This document shows, in pieces, positions 1 through 7,924 of a DNA stretch of 64,000 nucleotides. The position numbers and the translations under genes are program-made. The notes below the pieces were generated by a model. It saw only the letters and a list, made by a program, of their open reading frames with translations. It ran no database searches and was not told where the DNA came from. Where the stretch lies: positions 1-64,000 of the forward strand of contig NZ_DGUZ01000009.1 of assembly GCF_002394865.1 (NCBI RefSeq), written 5' to 3'. Numbering within the stretch: position 1 is the first letter of the stretch; every line of letters begins with the position of its first letter. The DNA comes from Fibrobacter sp. UBA4297. Its GTDB lineage: Bacteria > Fibrobacterota > Fibrobacteria > Fibrobacterales > Fibrobacteraceae.

Positions 1-236
1 TCGAAGTCGAAAAGAACGAAATCGTCAAAATTTGTGTTGACGTGCCTGTTGTCGCATGGGAAACTTCCTTAAAAGCGATTATATCTAGCGATTCGTGCCT
101 GACATTCGAAACACCGACGCTTGTTGGAGTTGAAACACTTAGGGTGCATTTCTATAAAGAATACATGCCTTACTACATCAACTTCTATAACGACATATAT
201 TCCTACGATATATCACTAGAAACTACTAACTATTAA
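1..236 (+). CDS. C-terminal end of an unidentified protein (5' truncated by the window)
   Basis: The window opens inside a reading frame whose first complete codon is at 3 and which ends at a TAA at 234-236. I do not recognise a family. The last residues (SLETTNY) are encoded by DNA that looks like the start of a B-type heptad repeat continuing past the stop, so the native C-terminus may have been replaced by repeat sequence. It lies 36 bp upstream of, and on the same strand as, an AlgX/AlgJ-like gene, so it could belong to the same polysaccharide-modification locus; that is inference only. Confidence 0.45.
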   Translation, partial: EVEKNEIVKICVDVPVVAWETSLKAIISSDSCLTFETPTLVGVETLRVHFYKEYMPYYINFYNDIYSYDISLETTNY

Positions 237-252
237 CTAGTAACTACTTCAC
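218..252. repeat. B-type heptad repeat (TAACTA units)
   Basis: Degenerate run of ACTAACT/TTAACTA-like units spanning the stop of the upstream gene and the spacer before the next start. It is one arm only; I see no matching second arm. Confidence 0.6.
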
Positions 253-272
253 AAAATTCTATCTTATCTCCC

Positions 273-2006
273 GTGAATAAGAAATATTTAATATCCGTTA
301 TTGTATTTTCTGTCCTTTTGCTGGTTCCGTTTGGCGTGCAAGCGGTTGCCGACTTGCGTGGCGAAAAGCGCTTCCAGCCGTTTGACATTTTCAAGGACGT
401 GGTTTACACTCCGATTGTGCGCGAGAAAAAGGTCGCTGCGGCTGCGGACTCGCTCGATGCCAAGTGGCGTGCGGCTCGCGAGGCGATTGCGGCTGGAGCA
501 GAGACGGCGGATGCGTTAGAGCCTGTGGTTTCTTCGCTTTCGGATTTGGAAGCTGCGGTGCTTTCGGTGAATACGTATGCCGAACTTGATACCGCTGAAG
601 CTCGTTTCAAGAGTCTCAAGTTGGCGGATACGCTCCTCTCAAAGCTGGAGGACGAACCGGAATCGTTCCCGCAGGCAGATTCTTGCATCAAGTCGCTTGT
701 GGCGGATCTTGGTCATGTGTCGCTGTGGCGTGCGTTCTTGGATGTGAAGCATTACGGCGTGTGGACGAGCCGCTATTTGCGTGCTTTCGAAAATAAGATT
801 GATGACGAGAGCGCTATTGTGTTGGCTCTGCGCCCCAAGTACCAGCTTGCGGTGTGGAACCTCTTTAGCGATCCGGGCGAGAAGGTCGTTCTCGGCGCTG
901 CTGGCAATTGCATCGGCAAGTCGTGCGGCAGGGAAGAGGCAAAGCCCGAAGACAAGTGGCTTTTCTACCGCCAGGATGTGGAATTCCTGGTGCAGCCGTC
1001 TCCGCTTGATGTGCGCAGTGCAAAGCTCGACAATCCGGTGAAGGCGATTGAAAAGTTCCGTGATCAGCTCAAGGCGAAGGGCGTGGAACTCTTGGTGGTG
1101 ATTACGCCGGGCAAGCCGAGCATCTATACCGAACGCTTGACGGGGCGCGATTCTCGAGTCGCAGGTGCTGCGGGTGCTGGAAATGCAGCCGCAGTCGGGA
1201 ATGCCGCCGGGCTCCAGTCGCATGGCAAGAAGATTCTTGATTCCCTCACGCGAGCTGGCTTTAATACTGTAGATTTATATACGCCATTGCTTGCGGCGAA
1301 GTCCCGCGATTCCGAAGAAGGTCCGTTGTACCTGAATGACGACACGCACTGGACCCCGCGCGGGGCGGAACTTGCGGCTGACGTGATTGCGAAGAAAGTC
1401 CGTGAAATGGTGGATGCAGGAATTGTCAAATTCCGCGGAAAGGATGATGCGCGCTATATTGCTTCTGATTCCGTGGCAGACCGCATGGGCGATGTGGGCG
1501 AGATGAGCGGACTCAACAAGTTTGGTGTGTTCAAGGTGCAGAAGGTGACGGGACATGTGGTTTCTCAGCAGAATATCAAGGAACGCACCGAAAAGCTCCC
1601 GGTGGATTCGACTTGTGTTGAAGCGGCAAAGAATGCTTGCAAAAAGAACGATTCTTGCTTTACGGCTCAGTCTGCGCTTTGCGAACGAGACACTGTGCTT
1701 TACGACACCACAATCACTCCTTTCAAAGACGATTTCCGCAAGTCCGAAATCTTGATTCTCGGTGACAGCTTCAGCCGTATTTACCAGACCGATTCGCCGG
1801 TGAACGCCGGATGGATTGCGCACTTTGCGAAGAACGTAAACCGCCCGGTTGCATCCATCGTAAGCGATGGCGGCGCCTCGACGCTCGTTCGCGAAAAGCT
1901 AGCCCGCAAGGCTAGCGTGCTCAAGGGCAAAAAGCTCCTCATCTGGGAATTCGTGGAACGTGACCTCCGCTTCGGCGCTGAAGGCTGGAAAGATGTAAAT
2001 TTTTAG
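273..2006 (+). CDS. AlgX/AlgJ-like SGNH O-acetyltransferase (periplasmic, signal-anchored)
   Basis: Likely transfers or processes acetyl groups on an exopolysaccharide or cell-envelope glycan in the periplasm. It starts at GTG 273 with an N-terminal hydrophobic segment (residues 5-24) that is a signal peptide or anchor. An SGNH-like core is visible: a VVITPGKPSIY strand near residue 276, a D-T-H-W motif near 357-360 (the Asp/His pair of the AlgJ/AlgX 'DHHW' group) and G497-D498-S499-F500 carrying the probable nucleophile Ser499. Several cysteines lie between about 448 and 470. An MBOAT partner (AlgI type) would be expected next door but is not visible; it may lie left of the window. Family assignment is good, substrate unknown. 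Confidence 0.7.
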   Translation: MNKKYLISVIVFSVLLLVPFGVQAVADLRGEKRFQPFDIFKDVVYTPIVREKKVAAAADSLDAKWRAAREAIAAGAETADALEPVVSSLSDLEAAVLSVNTYAELDTAEARFKSLKLADTLLSKLEDEPESFPQADSCIKSLVADLGHVSLWRAFLDVKHYGVWTSRYLRAFENKIDDESAIVLALRPKYQLAVWNLFSDPGEKVVLGAAGNCIGKSCGREEAKPEDKWLFYRQDVEFLVQPSPLDVRSAKLDNPVKAIEKFRDQLKAKGVELLVVITPGKPSIYTERLTGRDSRVAGAAGAGNAAAVGNAAGLQSHGKKILDSLTRAGFNTVDLYTPLLAAKSRDSEEGPLYLNDDTHWTPRGAELAADVIAKKVREMVDAGIVKFRGKDDARYIASDSVADRMGDVGEMSGLNKFGVFKVQKVTGHVVSQQNIKERTEKLPVDSTCVEAAKNACKKNDSCFTAQSALCERDTVLYDTTITPFKDDFRKSEILILGDSFSRIYQTDSPVNAGWIAHFAKNVNRPVASIVSDGGASTLVREKLARKASVLKGKKLLIWEFVERDLRFGAEGWKDVNF

Positions 2007-2071
2007 AACTTAGAGCTTAGATTTTCTAAGTTCTGCCAACTAAGTTCTGCCAACTGCGCTGGAGGCGCAAA
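2003..2071. repeat. A-type heptad inverted repeat with GC hairpin
   Basis: Begins on the stop codon of the acetyltransferase gene. The left arm TTAGAACTTAGAGCTTAGA is followed by a TCTAAG/TTCTGCCAACT right arm in which the 14-bp unit TAAGTTCTGCCAAC recurs. It ends in a GC hairpin (TGCGC TGGAG GCGCA) whose 3' side supplies the GGAGG Shine-Dalgarno of the next gene. Confidence 0.8.
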
Positions 2072-2073
2072 AT

Positions 2074-2310
2074 ATGCCAAGACATGGAACCCCGACGCCG
2101 GGACAGGCGATCCTCGAAGGAATTGAATGGCTTAAGATTGGTAAGCCGGAATTTGCCCGTAGGGTGGGCGTTTCTGTAGAAATGCTCGACCAGCTCATTG
2201 CGGGTGAAATCAGCATCTCGACCGAGATGGCGAATGCGCTTGAATCGGTAACGGGAAGCCCCGCCGCCTATTGGAAAATGCTCGAACGCAAAAGCCGCGC
2301 TTCTCGATAA
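2074..2310 (+). CDS. Orphan HigA/VapI-type XRE helix-turn-helix protein
   Basis: A 78-residue DNA-binding protein of the HigA antidote/XRE type. The segment from about 27 to 70 (FARRVGVSVEMLDQLIAGE, then STEMANALESVTGSPAAYW) matches the HigA helix-turn-helix and its signature 'A..L...tG.s...W'. In HigBA modules a HigB toxin lies immediately upstream; here the upstream gene is an acetyltransferase and the downstream one is pmbA, so no toxin partner exists. The start ATG 2074 has GGAGG at 2061-2065, inside the repeat hairpin. It may be a solitary regulator or a relic of a toxin-antitoxin locus. Confidence 0.7.
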   Translation: MPRHGTPTPGQAILEGIEWLKIGKPEFARRVGVSVEMLDQLIAGEISISTEMANALESVTGSPAAYWKMLERKSRASR

Positions 2311-2362
2311 ATGGGAGATGCCCTGCTTACTTCGACTTCGCTCAGCACAGGCTCTGGCGGGC

Positions 2363-2397
2363 ATTACTAATTACTAATGACCAATGACTATATAATT
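2363..2397. repeat. B-type heptad repeat
   Basis: ATTACTA ATTACTA ATGACCA ATGACTA in perfect 7-bp register, ending at the promoter-like TATACT of pmbA. Directly before it (about 2325-2352) is a fragment of the common 'TTCGACTTCGCTCAGCACAGG' type repeat. Confidence 0.75.
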
Positions 2398-2411
2398 ATT
2401 ATACTTGCGAT

Positions 2412-3740
2412 ATGAATATTAAAGATGCCGTTTCTTTTATGTGTGACCTCGCCAAGGGCGAAGCCGAACAGTTTGATGTCATCGCTTCTAACACCCATTC
2501 CGAAGGCTTGTCCGTCTTTCAGGGCCAGGTGCAGAATACCGAAATCTCGGATTCCGTAGGTCTCGGTGTCCGCGTCATCAAGGATGGCCGTCCGGGTTAC
2601 GCGCATACAGAACGCCTCACCGACGAAGCCTTGCGCCAGACGCTCAAGGACGCTCTTTGTCACACGCAGTGGACTGAAAAAATCGACATTACGCTCCCGC
2701 AGGCCGTTGAACTCCCGAAGGGCGAACCGAATTACAATCCGGCGCTTGAATCGCTCGACCTTGCTACGATGAAGGACTTCTGCATAGAGCTTGAAAAGGC
2801 GACTTTTGCAAAGTCTAAGGAAATCGAGAATATCCCGTACCTCGGTGGCGATATCGAAAAGGATTATTCCATCGTCGCAAACAACACGGGACTTTTCTAC
2901 GAAGCCCGCTCGAACTGCGCTTCTGCGGGTGCCGGTGCAGTCGCAAGCCGGGGTGGCGTCAAGAAGCTTGGCAACTTTGTCAAGAATGGCCGCGACTGGA
3001 ACGAATTCTCTGTCGATGAAATTGCAAGCAAGACTGCCGAATATGCAACGGAACTTTTTGGCGCCCAGAAAATCGAAAGCGGCAAGATTCCGGTGATTCT
3101 TTCGGAACGCATTTCCGCACGTTTCCTCGGCATGTACAGCCAGCCGTTCTTCGCCGAAACGATGCAGAAGGGCCAGTCCCGTCTCGACGGCAAGGAAGGC
3201 GAAAAAATTGCCAGTGATGTGTTCTCGTTGTGGAACGATCCGACAGGCGAAATGTTTGAACACAAGTTCTATTTCGACTCCGAAGGTTGCCTCACCAAAC
3301 GCGTGAAGGTCGTTGAAAACGGTGTCTTCAATTCGGCTCTTTACAACCTTGAAACGGCTGCCAAGGCGGGCCGCGAAACGACAGGCAATGGCGCTCGCAG
3401 CTTCGGTAGCAAGATGTCCACGAGTTTCTACAACATGCTCGTGCCGCCTGGAAGCATGACGACCATGGAACTTTTGAAGCTCTTCCCGAAGTGCTTGCTC
3501 GTTGTACGCCTGGAAGGCAATTCCGGTTGCAATTCCGTGAGCGGTGAACTCAGCATCGGGGCGCACGGTTTCTGGTGCGAGAACGGGGCTATTAAACATC
3601 CGGTCGATGGAGTGACGCTCAGCGGCAATTACTTCGACATCATCAAGAACATCGTGGCGGTCGGCAACGAATACCGCGATCCGTTTGCAAGCTACAAAGT
3701 GCCCGCACTTGCCATCAGTGAGTTAAGCGTGAGCGCCTAA
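2412..3740 (+). CDS. pmbA: TldD/PmbA family protein, PmbA-type
   Basis: A 442-residue cytoplasmic protein of the TldD/PmbA family, whose TldD-PmbA heterodimer proteolyses flexible peptides (microcin B17, CcdA in E. coli). The family core is clear: N-terminal EGLSVFQGQVQNTEISDSVGLGVRV, and the C-terminal GNSGCNSVSGELSIGAHGFWCENG followed by SGNYFDIIKNIVAVGNE. There is no HExxxH motif, which fits the non-catalytic PmbA subunit; no TldD is in the window. The start ATG 2412 has no Shine-Dalgarno; a TATACT box at 2400-2405 ends 6 nt before it, suggesting a leaderless transcript. Confidence 0.9.
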   Translation: MNIKDAVSFMCDLAKGEAEQFDVIASNTHSEGLSVFQGQVQNTEISDSVGLGVRVIKDGRPGYAHTERLTDEALRQTLKDALCHTQWTEKIDITLPQAVELPKGEPNYNPALESLDLATMKDFCIELEKATFAKSKEIENIPYLGGDIEKDYSIVANNTGLFYEARSNCASAGAGAVASRGGVKKLGNFVKNGRDWNEFSVDEIASKTAEYATELFGAQKIESGKIPVILSERISARFLGMYSQPFFAETMQKGQSRLDGKEGEKIASDVFSLWNDPTGEMFEHKFYFDSEGCLTKRVKVVENGVFNSALYNLETAAKAGRETTGNGARSFGSKMSTSFYNMLVPPGSMTTMELLKLFPKCLLVVRLEGNSGCNSVSGELSIGAHGFWCENGAIKHPVDGVTLSGNYFDIIKNIVAVGNEYRDPFASYKVPALAISELSVSA

Positions 3741-3791
3741 TTTTTCTAAATTTGCGGTGAAAATTTTAACAATCAACCTATGAGGTTATAA

Positions 3792-4388
3792 ATGTCTCAG
3801 ATTTCTGCAGTTCTTATCTTCGGTGCTCCGGGTTCTGGCAAGGGCACTGTGGGCGCAAAGCTCGCCGCTACGACCGCTCTCAAGCACCTCTCCACGGGAG
3901 ACATCTTCCGTGGCATCGCTCCGTCTAGCGAATCCGGCAAGCTCCTTGCTTCTTACTCCAGCAAGGGCCTCCTCGTCCCGGACGAAGCTACCGTTGAAAT
4001 CTTCGGCCGCTTTGTTGAAGGTCTCGTGAATACGAACAAGCTTAACCCGGAAAAGGACACCCTCCTCCTCGACGGTATTCCTCGCACGGTTGCACAGGTC
4101 GATCTCATCAAGCCGATCGTCGACGTGAAGCACATCTTCGTTCTCGACATCAAGGACGAAGCTACTATCGTTGCACGCCTCCTCAACCGCGCTAAGATCG
4201 AAGGCCGTAAGGACGACGCTGACGAAAACGTCATCAAGAACCGTCTCAAGGTTTACAAGGAATCCACCGCTAAGGTTCTCGAAAAGTACGATCCGAAGAT
4301 CATCAGCCACATCGTTGGCGACAACACTCCGGACGAAGTCTTCCTCGACGTGCTCAAGGCATACGTGGACTTCACGAAGAACGCTTAA
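3792..4388 (+). CDS. adk: Adenylate kinase (short-LID type)
   Basis: Interconverts ATP + AMP and 2 ADP in the cytoplasm. The Walker A loop GAPGSGKGT lies at residues 11-19, the AMP-binding STGDIFRG at about 35-42, GIPRT near 92-96 and the LID arginines around 130-150. The LID between LLNRAKIEGRKDDADENV is short and lacks the Cys4 zinc site of long-type enzymes. At 198 residues it is slightly shorter than the usual 214. A TAAATTTGCG box at about 3747-3756 and a GAGG at 3782-3785 mark a leadered promoter and ribosome site. It appears monocistronic, with a terminator directly after. Confidence 0.9.
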   Translation: MSQISAVLIFGAPGSGKGTVGAKLAATTALKHLSTGDIFRGIAPSSESGKLLASYSSKGLLVPDEATVEIFGRFVEGLVNTNKLNPEKDTLLLDGIPRTVAQVDLIKPIVDVKHIFVLDIKDEATIVARLLNRAKIEGRKDDADENVIKNRLKVYKESTAKVLEKYDPKIISHIVGDNTPDEVFLDVLKAYVDFTKNA

Positions 4389-4393
4389 TTACT

Positions 4394-4424
4394 TGTCATT
4401 CCCGCCTCCGAGCGGGAATCGCCT
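4394..4424. repeat. REP-like palindrome
   Basis: GTCATTCCCG ... CGGGAATCGCC, the 28-bp palindromic element seen about nine times in this window. It sits between the adk stop and its terminator. Confidence 0.8.
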
Positions 4425-4434
4425 TTAGGCAATC

Positions 4435-4466
4435 TCCCAGCTCTTTTCGAGTTGGGCTTTTTTGTA
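4435..4466 (+). terminator. Rho-independent terminator of adk
   Basis: Stem CCCAGCTC / GAGTTGGG with a TTTTC loop followed by a run of seven T (two G-U or mismatched positions allowed). Confidence 0.8.
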
Positions 4467-4474
4467 TATTGCGA
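4461..4474 (+). promoter_or_regulatory. Promoter-like box TTTGTATATTGCGA
   Basis: The same 14-mer occurs at 6559-6572, each time 30-40 bp upstream of a lipoprotein ATG. TATATT fits a -10 hexamer followed by the TTG/GCG pattern seen before many genes here. It overlaps the T-run of the adk terminator. Confidence 0.5.
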
Positions 4475-4503
4475 AAATTAGATGAATTTATGAGGATTGG
4501 AAA

Positions 4504-6495
4504 ATGAGATTGATGATGTGTATGGATTCGTGGAAAACGCGGGGCTTAAATGTTCTTGTAATGCTGTTGCTGGCATTAGCGTTTTCCGCATGCAATGAAG
4601 ATAAGGATATAGCCAAAAATCATCGTGAGAATGTTGTGGAACCTTCTGTGATAGAGGTTCACCCAAAACCACGTGTACACCCACATCCCAAACCTGGTGT
4701 ACGTATTCATCCATCGCAATTTAGTTGGAGATTCCGTCCTGCTGATCGTCCTAAGATAAATTATCTTTTCCCGAAAGGCTCCATTGAAGATACTGTAAAT
4801 TATACTCCTGAAGAAAAAGCAAAGAATTATCAAAATAGTTTCAAAATTTGGAGTGGAGTTTATAGGCTTAAATCACAAAAAACAGCTTTTGATACGTCAT
4901 CTCTTAAATTAGATGAAAATTATGAAATCCCATTTGTCGGGAAAAAATTGAAAATAGGGGATAACGAGTATAGCACTTTTGAAATGGTTGAACTCGTACA
5001 AAAAGAAAAAACGGCTTTGTTGAATGTAATCGCCTCGAAAATTAAGTGGAGCAACCTTTCTTTCCGATTGGATTTAAACGAATTGCGAAAAAGTATTGAT
5101 TCTTTACAAACTATTAAAGAATTGTTTTCTGAAATAGATTTTAAGATGGGTATAAGTGGTTATATCATTTCTAATAGATCAGAAATAAAATCTCATTCAA
5201 TAGATCTTTTGAATTTGGATACAAATGATCAATTTGTTGAATTTCCACTTTATAACAAGTTTTTTATAGAATATACTCCTAAAATAAAAAATCAGAAAGT
5301 TAAATTAGGCAACCTTAGAACAGAAACCGAAGTGGATGCATCTATTTTGACGGAAAATACAATGCATTATGAAAATGAAAAGATTTTATTTTCATCTAAC
5401 GTGATATCGGTTGTTTTGGATTTTCCGGGCATAACAGATGAAAAAACAGAGTCTTTGCCGATTGGTGTTAAATGGGATTTTTTGAATGCTTCTATAACGA
5501 AAAATGGAATTGAAGATAACGTAGGCCCGATAGAAAAAGTCAAAAAGGTCAAAAGAGTCGATTTCCCTGTAAAAGATTATTTGGAACAATACTATGATAA
5601 AAATTTTTATCTGTCTATAGAAGAATATTTCGGTGCGTTTGAAGAATTAGAAATTCCTTTTTTAGATAATCCTGTTTTTTCATTTGGAAGAGATTTTTTT
5701 AGTCTGAAAAACTTAATCGAAACCATTGATAATTATGACCGATTTGTTCTGTATGCTACTACGGAGGCTACAGAATTGAAGGAAGGCGTTGAAGGCGGAA
5801 AAATTAAAATAAAAGAGATAACCGATTCGCTTAAGCGACATATTCGCAAAAACATGACATTACGGAATGTCTCGATGTATAATAAATCCTTTGAAGATTT
5901 GGATGATGTCTATAATAAAAGTGGACTGATTAATTTAATGAGCTATTCGAAGGTAAAAAAGAATCGAACGATTCGACTTCGGGATCAAGAAAATGTTTTG
6001 GTTTATAAAATAACGCTTAAACCACTTGAACTTACTAAGAATATTGATTTTGGCTTGTTTAAAACTGAAAATTTTGATGTTGATTTTGTTGCTTATATCC
6101 AGCATCGTATTTATCTTTTGTTGGGTTACATGGTTCTTGATAACAGCTATGTTGACGCTGCTGATTTAAAGCTATCTGCTCGCGTGAATGAAATTAATCT
6201 TGGCGATAAAAAGATTTTGTTTGGCGATGGTTCTTCGAAAAATAATGGAAGACTTGATTATTTTATACGTATAAGCCCGGATGCCGAGGATTCATCTAAA
6301 ATTGTAAAACCTGCATTGAATTTAGATTACGAATCATTGACGGTTAAGGATGGTGACCGGATTGTAGCGACAGTGAATAACCAGAATCATAAAGAGCGTT
6401 TTAGCTATGATTTTAATCGCGACAAATGGATAATTCCAAGTTCCCTGAAGCCATACGTAACGCTATCTAAACGCAATATGAAATTTGACGAGTGA
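4504..6495 (+). CDS. AT-rich hypothetical lipoprotein
   Basis: A 663-residue predicted lipoprotein; hydrophobic segment at about 14-28 ends in the lipobox LAFSAC, so the mature protein would start at Cys30. A short His/Pro-rich linker (HPKPRVHPHPKPGV) follows, then a long mixed alpha/beta region rich in Lys, Asp, Glu, Asn and aromatic residues with no motif I recognise. The gene is markedly more AT-rich than its neighbours, with A/T-ending codons, which points to recent acquisition or weak codon selection. GAGGA at about 4491-4495 supports the ATG 4504 start. A membrane-anchored envelope protein of unknown function. Confidence 0.75.
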   Translation: MRLMMCMDSWKTRGLNVLVMLLLALAFSACNEDKDIAKNHRENVVEPSVIEVHPKPRVHPHPKPGVRIHPSQFSWRFRPADRPKINYLFPKGSIEDTVNYTPEEKAKNYQNSFKIWSGVYRLKSQKTAFDTSSLKLDENYEIPFVGKKLKIGDNEYSTFEMVELVQKEKTALLNVIASKIKWSNLSFRLDLNELRKSIDSLQTIKELFSEIDFKMGISGYIISNRSEIKSHSIDLLNLDTNDQFVEFPLYNKFFIEYTPKIKNQKVKLGNLRTETEVDASILTENTMHYENEKILFSSNVISVVLDFPGITDEKTESLPIGVKWDFLNASITKNGIEDNVGPIEKVKKVKRVDFPVKDYLEQYYDKNFYLSIEEYFGAFEELEIPFLDNPVFSFGRDFFSLKNLIETIDNYDRFVLYATTEATELKEGVEGGKIKIKEITDSLKRHIRKNMTLRNVSMYNKSFEDLDDVYNKSGLINLMSYSKVKKNRTIRLRDQENVLVYKITLKPLELTKNIDFGLFKTENFDVDFVAYIQHRIYLLLGYMVLDNSYVDAADLKLSARVNEINLGDKKILFGDGSSKNNGRLDYFIRISPDAEDSSKIVKPALNLDYESLTVKDGDRIVATVNNQNHKERFSYDFNRDKWIIPSSLKPYVTLSKRNMKFDE

Positions 6496-6558
6496 TGATA
6501 ACTCTTGTTTTGTTTCAAAATTTTTTTTCATGTATTTTGATTTTTCTGTTTGGGGCTA

Positions 6559-6572
6559 TTTGTATATTGCGA
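6559..6572 (+). promoter_or_regulatory. Promoter-like box TTTGTATATTGCGA
   Basis: Second copy of the 14-mer at 4461-4474, followed by AAAAAAAGGAG and the ATG of the next lipoprotein at 6598. The shared box suggests that both lipoproteins use the same kind of promoter. Confidence 0.5.
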
Positions 6573-6597
6573 TTACATATAAAAAAAGGAGTTATTT

Positions 6598-7731
6598 ATG
6601 AATTATAAAAAAGTTGGTTTGGGTATTGCTCTTTCGACAGCGATGAACTTTATGGCTTGCGGAGATGATTCTTCAAATCCTATATCCAATAATATGAATA
6701 ACATAGAATCGTCTTCTAGCGTGAACGGCGGCGCTCCGAAATCTAGTCCGTCTGAAAAAAGCTCTTCAAGTGTTTCTGATGCAAATTCTAGTTCTTCTGC
6801 AACAGTTTCTAGTTCTTCCGTTGCTAAAGCTGAACCTTGCACTTTTGCGGCAGCAGACAATGTTTGGGAAATGTCTTACAAGGCAAGCAACAGCAAGGGT
6901 AACGCCAATGTCAAGACTATCTATAAAATTGATGGCGAAAACCTTGTTATTCTCGATACGATCCGCTATACGGGTAACCAGGCTAGTATGATTTGCAGGA
7001 TCGCTGATGGCGCTTCTGATTTTAGTTCCAGTGATGGTCAATTTGTTGGCGTGCAGTATTGCGACGGTAGCACGGTTGTCATTGCCGGTACGGTTACACA
7101 AAAGGGTTTCTTTGCAGCTAACGCTCGCGAAACTGTTCATGCCGCCGTGCAGAAAGCTTGTGGCGTAGCGGTTAACGGCGGATCCTATGATAGGATCCCT
7201 CTTGCAACAAAGACGACTTGCGATTTCAAGGCCGAAGACAACGAATGGTCTTATTCCTATCTCGATGAAGGCTGGCGCGGTCAGGACAGTGTTGTTGTAA
7301 TTCAGTCGTTCCTTTTTGATAAGAAGTTGCGTGTGAAGGCCGAACAGCATCCGTTGCAGCATGTAGAATGCATCGCGAAGAACTTCACGGATATTTCTGG
7401 AAACAATTACTGCTCTGCTGAGGGCTTGATGGATGTTTCTTCTTCGGGCATTACGTCTGAAAAGGAATCTATGTACAATAGCGAACTCCGCATGTGCAAA
7501 GACAAGATTCCGGCTGGCAGCGAAACCGAAACCAGCTCCAGCTCTGTAACGAGTTCTGAAACGAGCTCCAGCTCTGCAACCGCAGCTGCGGGAGGTATGG
7601 TTTCGTGCGATGTTCCGGGAGTAATGGGCGGCTGCGAAGAAGCTCTTGCCGGTAGTGAACAGGCCAACTTCTATCTTTCTTCCTGTGTATCGATGCTCGA
7701 AGGTACGCTCGGCACTGGCTGCGCAAAGTAA
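6598..7731 (+). CDS. Fibrobacter-type lipoprotein with poly-Ser linker
   Basis: A 377-residue lipoprotein: MNYKKVGLGIALSTAMNFMAC gives a lipobox ending at Cys21. Residues about 38-78 form a serine-rich linker with repeated SSSS blocks, a hallmark of Fibrobacter surface lipoproteins; a second Ser/Thr linker occurs near 307-330. Between them are two similar segments beginning CTFAAADNVWEMSY and CDFKAEDNEWSYSY, i.e. an internal duplication of roughly 110-120 residues, with paired cysteines. Strong AAGGAG ribosome site. The function is unknown; a surface-exposed binding module is plausible. Confidence 0.75.
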   Translation: MNYKKVGLGIALSTAMNFMACGDDSSNPISNNMNNIESSSSVNGGAPKSSPSEKSSSSVSDANSSSSATVSSSSVAKAEPCTFAAADNVWEMSYKASNSKGNANVKTIYKIDGENLVILDTIRYTGNQASMICRIADGASDFSSSDGQFVGVQYCDGSTVVIAGTVTQKGFFAANARETVHAAVQKACGVAVNGGSYDRIPLATKTTCDFKAEDNEWSYSYLDEGWRGQDSVVVIQSFLFDKKLRVKAEQHPLQHVECIAKNFTDISGNNYCSAEGLMDVSSSGITSEKESMYNSELRMCKDKIPAGSETETSSSSVTSSETSSSSATAAAGGMVSCDVPGVMGGCEEALAGSEQANFYLSSCVSMLEGTLGTGCAK

Positions 7732-7757
7732 GTTCATAAAATTACGCTATTTGATGG

Positions 7758-7782
7758 CCTCGGGTTAATTCCGGGTTTTTTT
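7758..7782 (+). terminator. Terminator after the poly-Ser lipoprotein gene
   Basis: Stem CTCGG / CCGGG (one T-G pair), 7-nt loop, then seven T. A degenerate REP-like remnant (GTCATGCTCGCG ... CGGGAATCC) follows at 7799-7825. Confidence 0.7.
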
Positions 7783-7924
7783 GTGTGTGCAAAACGCGTC
7801 ATGCTCGCGTAGGCGGGAATCCTATTGTGTCATATACGAAAAATATTTATTTTTAATGTTGATTTTTAACTAAAAACATGTGTTTTGTGTCATTGGCAAC
7901 CGTAAATAGGGTATATTTGATAAT

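Noticed and set aside
2388..3599. A 403-codon - strand frame opposite pmbA
   Set aside because: Antisense shadow of a highly conserved gene; no motif.
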